This document shows positions 61,410-64,000 of a stretch of DNA of 64,000 bases, piece after piece. Numbering within the stretch: position 1 is the stretch's first letter; each line of letters begins with the position of its first letter. The notes under the pieces were generated by a model. It was given only the letters and a program-made list of their open reading frames with translations, was not told the origin of the DNA and did not search any database. Source of the DNA: SpSt-539 sp964549445 (GTDB taxonomy: Bacteria > Planctomycetota > Phycisphaerae > UBA1845 > UTPLA1); NCBI GenBank assembly GCA_964549445.1, contig CAZJVS010000001.1:62001-126000 (forward strand), in the 5' to 3' direction. A program made the position numbers and the translations under genes.

Positions 61410-62234
61410 CTAGTGTGCGTGATGGTGGCCGTGGTGGTCGGGGTGATCGTGGGTCGGGTGGCTATGGCCGGCGCCTTCGTGCGAGTAGTGGTGGTGGTGC
61501 AGGGCGGCCAATGGACCGTAGATTGCCTGCAGATTCTCGGGGGTCAGGGTGTCGACGCTGCGGCCCTGGCAGTAGACCTGTTGATTAATGCAGACGACGT
61601 ACGACGCGTGTTCGGTTACGACGCTCAGGTCGTGCGAGACGAGGATCATCGTGCAGTGGGTTTCGCGTTGAAGCTGGGCGAGGACGTCGCAGAACATTCC
61701 AACGCCGGCGAGGTCGACGCCGGCAACCGGTTCGTCAAGGAGCAGGATGTCGGGCTTGTCGAGCAGGGCGAGGCCGAGCAGGACGCGCTGCAATTCTCCG
61801 CCGGAGAGGCGACCGAGCTGTCGATCGAGCAGGCCGGCCGCGCCGATTCGAGCGAGTGATGCTTCGGCGGCGTGACGCGCGGATCGGCCGATGCCGAGCC
61901 AGAGGGCGCGGCGCTGGGCCTGGGATGCGAGCAGGTCGACGACGCGGATCGGCGCGCCGCGATCGAATTCGAGCGTCTGCGGGACGTAGCCGATCTTGGG
62001 GGGCCGGCCGTTGATCGGGGCGAACTGAACCTGGCCGGTGAATTCGATCTGGCGGAGCAGGACTTTGAGGAGCGTGGTTTTGCCGGCCCCGTTAGGACCG
62101 ATGAGGGCAGTCAACTCGCCGGCGGGGAAGTCGGCGGTGACGTTTTCAAGAATTGAAAGCGAGCCGATCTGGACGCCGACGTCGCGCAGCGTGATTGCGG
62201 CGGGCGGGCGGGCTCGGCTGTCGGCGGCGCTCAT
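61410..62234 (-). CDS. Zinc/manganese ABC transporter ATPase with His-rich tail
   Basis: 274 residues. Walker A GPNGAGKTTLLK, signature LSGGELQRVLLG, Walker B ILLLDEPVAGVD and switch His in VSHDLSVV. The last ~32 residues carry 15 histidines (HHHHYSHEGAGHSHPTHDH and onward), which would bind zinc or similar ions on the cytoplasmic side. His-rich tails are more usual in the binding protein than in the ATPase. It overlaps the binding-protein gene by 4 bp. Confidence 0.92.
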   Translation of the reverse strand: MSAADSRARPPAAITLRDVGVQIGSLSILENVTADFPAGELTALIGPNGAGKTTLLKVLLRQIEFTGQVQFAPINGRPPKIGYVPQTLEFDRGAPIRVVDLLASQAQRRALWLGIGRSARHAAEASLARIGAAGLLDRQLGRLSGGELQRVLLGLALLDKPDILLLDEPVAGVDLAGVGMFCDVLAQLQRETHCTMILVSHDLSVVTEHASYVVCINQQVYCQGRSVDTLTPENLQAIYGPLAALHHHHYSHEGAGHSHPTHDHPDHHGHHHAH

Positions 62235-63172
62235 TTCAGCGCCTCGGCGAGGGTTTTGAGATTCGTCCTCATCCGCTGCTCATAGTAATCGAGCGGCGGG
62301 TCGTCCGTCGCGGTGGTGAGGGTGTCGAGCTCGAACAGTGGGACGCCGGACTCGCGGGCGACCGTTTCGGCGACGACGCGCTCGCCACGGGGTTCGCAGA
62401 AGACGGCGGCTGCGTGCTTCGCGCGAATCGTCTTCACGATGCGGGCGAGCTCGGCGGACGAGGGCTCTTGCCGCGGCGAGGTGGAGAGGACGGCGACGAC
62501 ATCGAGGCCGAGGTCGCGGGCGAGATACGCGAAGGCGTCGTGGGAGGTGACGATTTGTTTGCGGTGCATGTTTGACTTCGCCGCGGCCAGATCGGACCGG
62601 ACGGCTTCGAGGCGCTGGATGTAGCGGTCGGCGTTGGCGAGGAACTCGGCGCGGTGTTGCGGGAAGGCGGCGGCGAGGCCGGCTGCGATGTTTTGCACCT
62701 GGCGGATGGCTTCGGTCGGGCTGAGCCAGACGTGGGGATTTGATTCTCCGGCGTGAACGTGATCGTCGTGGGCGATTTCGTCGGATTTGATCAGCGAGCA
62801 GCCGTTCCAAGCCTCGATCTGCGGCGCGGCCGGATTGAGCCGGCGGACGGCGTCACCTGCGAATGTTTCGAGGCCGCCGGAGAGGACGACGGCGGACGCC
62901 TGCTGGAGCCGGCGGGCGTCGGTGGTAGAGAGTTCGTAGTCGTGCGGGCAGCCGAGCGAGGCGGGGATCATCAATTCGACGCGAAGGTCGGGCGTGTCGC
63001 CGACAATGTTGCGGGCGAAGACGTACATCGGGACGAAGGAACAGACGATTGTTTTCGGGCTGGCGGCGGGTTGCGATGTGGGGGCGGTCTGGCGGCAGGC
63101 GGTGCTCAGCGAAGCGAGTGCCACGGCGAACCAACCGACGTGCGTTACGTGACATGGGCGGAGAGGAGTCAA
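62231..63172 (-). CDS. Zinc/manganese-binding lipoprotein of the ABC importer
   Basis: 313 residues of the cluster A-I (ZnuA/TroA) family. Lipobox LSTACR; metal-ligand regions LGCPHDYEL, SNPHVWLSPTEA, TSHDAFAYLARD and LFELDTLT. Only a short His/Asp loop (HDDHVHAGE) replaces the long His-rich loop of classical ZnuA. Zinc is favoured by the His-rich ATPase but manganese is not excluded. Its start overlaps the stop of the upstream HERGH protein (ATGA). Confidence 0.9.
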   Translation of the reverse strand: MTPLRPCHVTHVGWFAVALASLSTACRQTAPTSQPAASPKTIVCSFVPMYVFARNIVGDTPDLRVELMIPASLGCPHDYELSTTDARRLQQASAVVLSGGLETFAGDAVRRLNPAAPQIEAWNGCSLIKSDEIAHDDHVHAGESNPHVWLSPTEAIRQVQNIAAGLAAAFPQHRAEFLANADRYIQRLEAVRSDLAAAKSNMHRKQIVTSHDAFAYLARDLGLDVVAVLSTSPRQEPSSAELARIVKTIRAKHAAAVFCEPRGERVVAETVARESGVPLFELDTLTTATDDPPLDYYEQRMRTNLKTLAEALK

Positions 63173-64000
63173 CGACTGCTCCCGCTCTGCTCATACTCGC
63201 CGTGGGTGGAGTGGAAGCGATGTTGCTGGTTGCGGTCGAGCTTGAAGAACTGCTCGGTCAGGAGGACGACGTCATCGTTGAAGCGCTGGACTTCGGCCGG
63301 GTCGAGTTTTTCCGGGGGCGTCGGGATGAGCTTGGACCAGCGGGTCGGTGGGGCGAGCGTGACCGACGTACGCAAGGTGGCGAGGTCGTACTTGCCGCCG
63401 CGGTAGGTGTCCCAGCGGCGGTAGATCTTTGACGAGCGCCAGAACCAGGCGAGGTTGGCGCGGCGGCCGTTGTTGGCGGCGGCGTTCCAAGTCTGCGGTC
63501 CGGCGAGGGTGTCGAGCAAGACGTCGAGCGAGACGGCGGCGTGGCCGCGTTCGTGGTCGGTGCGATAAGTGACGGCGCCGGGGTCGTCGCGTTCGGAGCG
63601 GACGACGATGGTCTGGTCGATGCTGTAAGTCAGCGGGGTGAGCAGCGTGGCTTCGAGGCGGGTTGCGATGGGTGGTGGGCCCTGCGTGCCGTCGGGCGGG
63701 TCAGCCGGGACCTTGTGGATCGTGACGAGGACGCGGGCGAGATCATTCGTCGTGAATTCGTGGTAGTGAATGCCGACCACGTCCTGCATCGTCGGGTCGA
63801 ACCAGCTTTTCCAAAGGACGGCGGGGACGCGGGCGACCGGCACACTTTCGACCTGTACGTTGGGCTGGAACTCGGCCTCGGGACGCCATTTTTCGGCGTC
63901 GGGTCCGACGGGTCGGGCGGTGAGAATCCAGGGCACGCCGTCACGCGAATCGGGCGAGCGTGCTGCGGAGTAGGTCCAGCCGCCCAAGGTGACTTCGCGG
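63169..64000 (-). CDS. Uncharacterised protein with HExxH-like motif (5' end outside window)
   Basis: At least 277 residues; the frame is still open at base 64000, so the N-terminus is missing. Mostly beta-strand with short helices. A DHERGHAAVSLDVLLD segment gives a HExxH-like H-E-R-G-H, reminiscent of zincin proteases or DUF922-type proteins, but the third ligand is not identifiable. I do not recognise the family with confidence. Its stop overlaps the metal-binding lipoprotein start by 4 bp, so the two are translationally coupled and probably functionally linked to metal supply. Confidence 0.6.
   Translation of the reverse strand, partial: REVTLGGWTYSAARSPDSRDGVPWILTARPVGPDAEKWRPEAEFQPNVQVESVPVARVPAVLWKSWFDPTMQDVVGIHYHEFTTNDLARVLVTIHKVPADPPDGTQGPPPIATRLEATLLTPLTYSIDQTIVVRSERDDPGAVTYRTDHERGHAAVSLDVLLDTLAGPQTWNAAANNGRRANLAWFWRSSKIYRRWDTYRGGKYDLATLRTSVTLAPPTRWSKLIPTPPEKLDPAEVQRFNDDVVLLTEQFFKLDRNQQHRFHSTHGEYEQSGSSR

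Overview
This GC-rich window most probably comes from a member of the Planctomycetota, close to the Phycisphaerae. Three things point there. It has an ECF sigma factor followed by a giant Ser/Thr kinase with a tetratricopeptide tail. It has many very large secreted proteins built from LamG/jelly-roll domains, calcium-binding thrombospondin type 3 (TSP3) repeats and dockerin-like C-termini. It also has a polymorphic-outer-membrane-protein-like beta-helix protein. No rRNA, tRNA or CRISPR array was seen. The assignment rests on gene content only.

Layout. 1-5.8 kb: the end of a repeat-rich beta protein, a GT-C-like membrane protein, an exported hypothetical, the redox repressor Rex and a membrane methyltransferase. 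5.8-6.9 kb: a repeat island and a broken exported-protein gene. 6.9-17.7 kb: two tandem TSP3 giants, each headed by the same promoter-bearing segment; the second faces an ECF sigma factor and its kinase. 17.8-24 kb: a double LamG protein, a response regulator, a lipoprotein esterase, an HPP membrane protein and a beta-helix protein. 24-28 kb: cysK, a Gly-rich lipoprotein, cysC and a radical SAM enzyme. 28-34.4 kb, minus strand: a likely operon reading SixA phosphatase, CHAD protein, Ppx/GppA phosphatase, two thymidylate-kinase-like proteins and a papain-like lipoprotein. 34.6-40.9 kb: glutamate dehydrogenase, a thioredoxin-fold protein, a TPR protein, selB and selA. 40.9-42.8 kb: a second repeat island. 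42.8-46.3 kb: the third TSP3 giant. 46.6-47 kb: an IS21 remnant. 47-54.5 kb: a PQQ-type sugar dehydrogenase-like lipoprotein, an acetyltransferase, a PaoABC-type molybdenum aldehyde oxidoreductase and a secreted dockerin-type protein. 54.6-60.4 kb: galT, then a 3-hydroxyacyl-CoA dehydrogenase, enoyl-CoA hydratase, acyl-CoA mutase and M16 peptidase cluster. 60.5-64 kb: a zinc/manganese ABC importer coupled to an HExxH-containing protein.

The best candidates for something new are two. One is the polyphosphate/phosphohistidine cassette with a paired kinase and pseudo-kinase of the thymidylate kinase fold (29.5-34.4 kb). The other is the family of three TSP3 giants: they share an unrecognised C-terminal domain, a 543-bp perfect inverted repeat 34 kb apart, and a thrice-copied promoter segment of which only one copy still faces a sigma-factor gene. 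Functions are assigned from motifs I could read by eye; no database search was possible.
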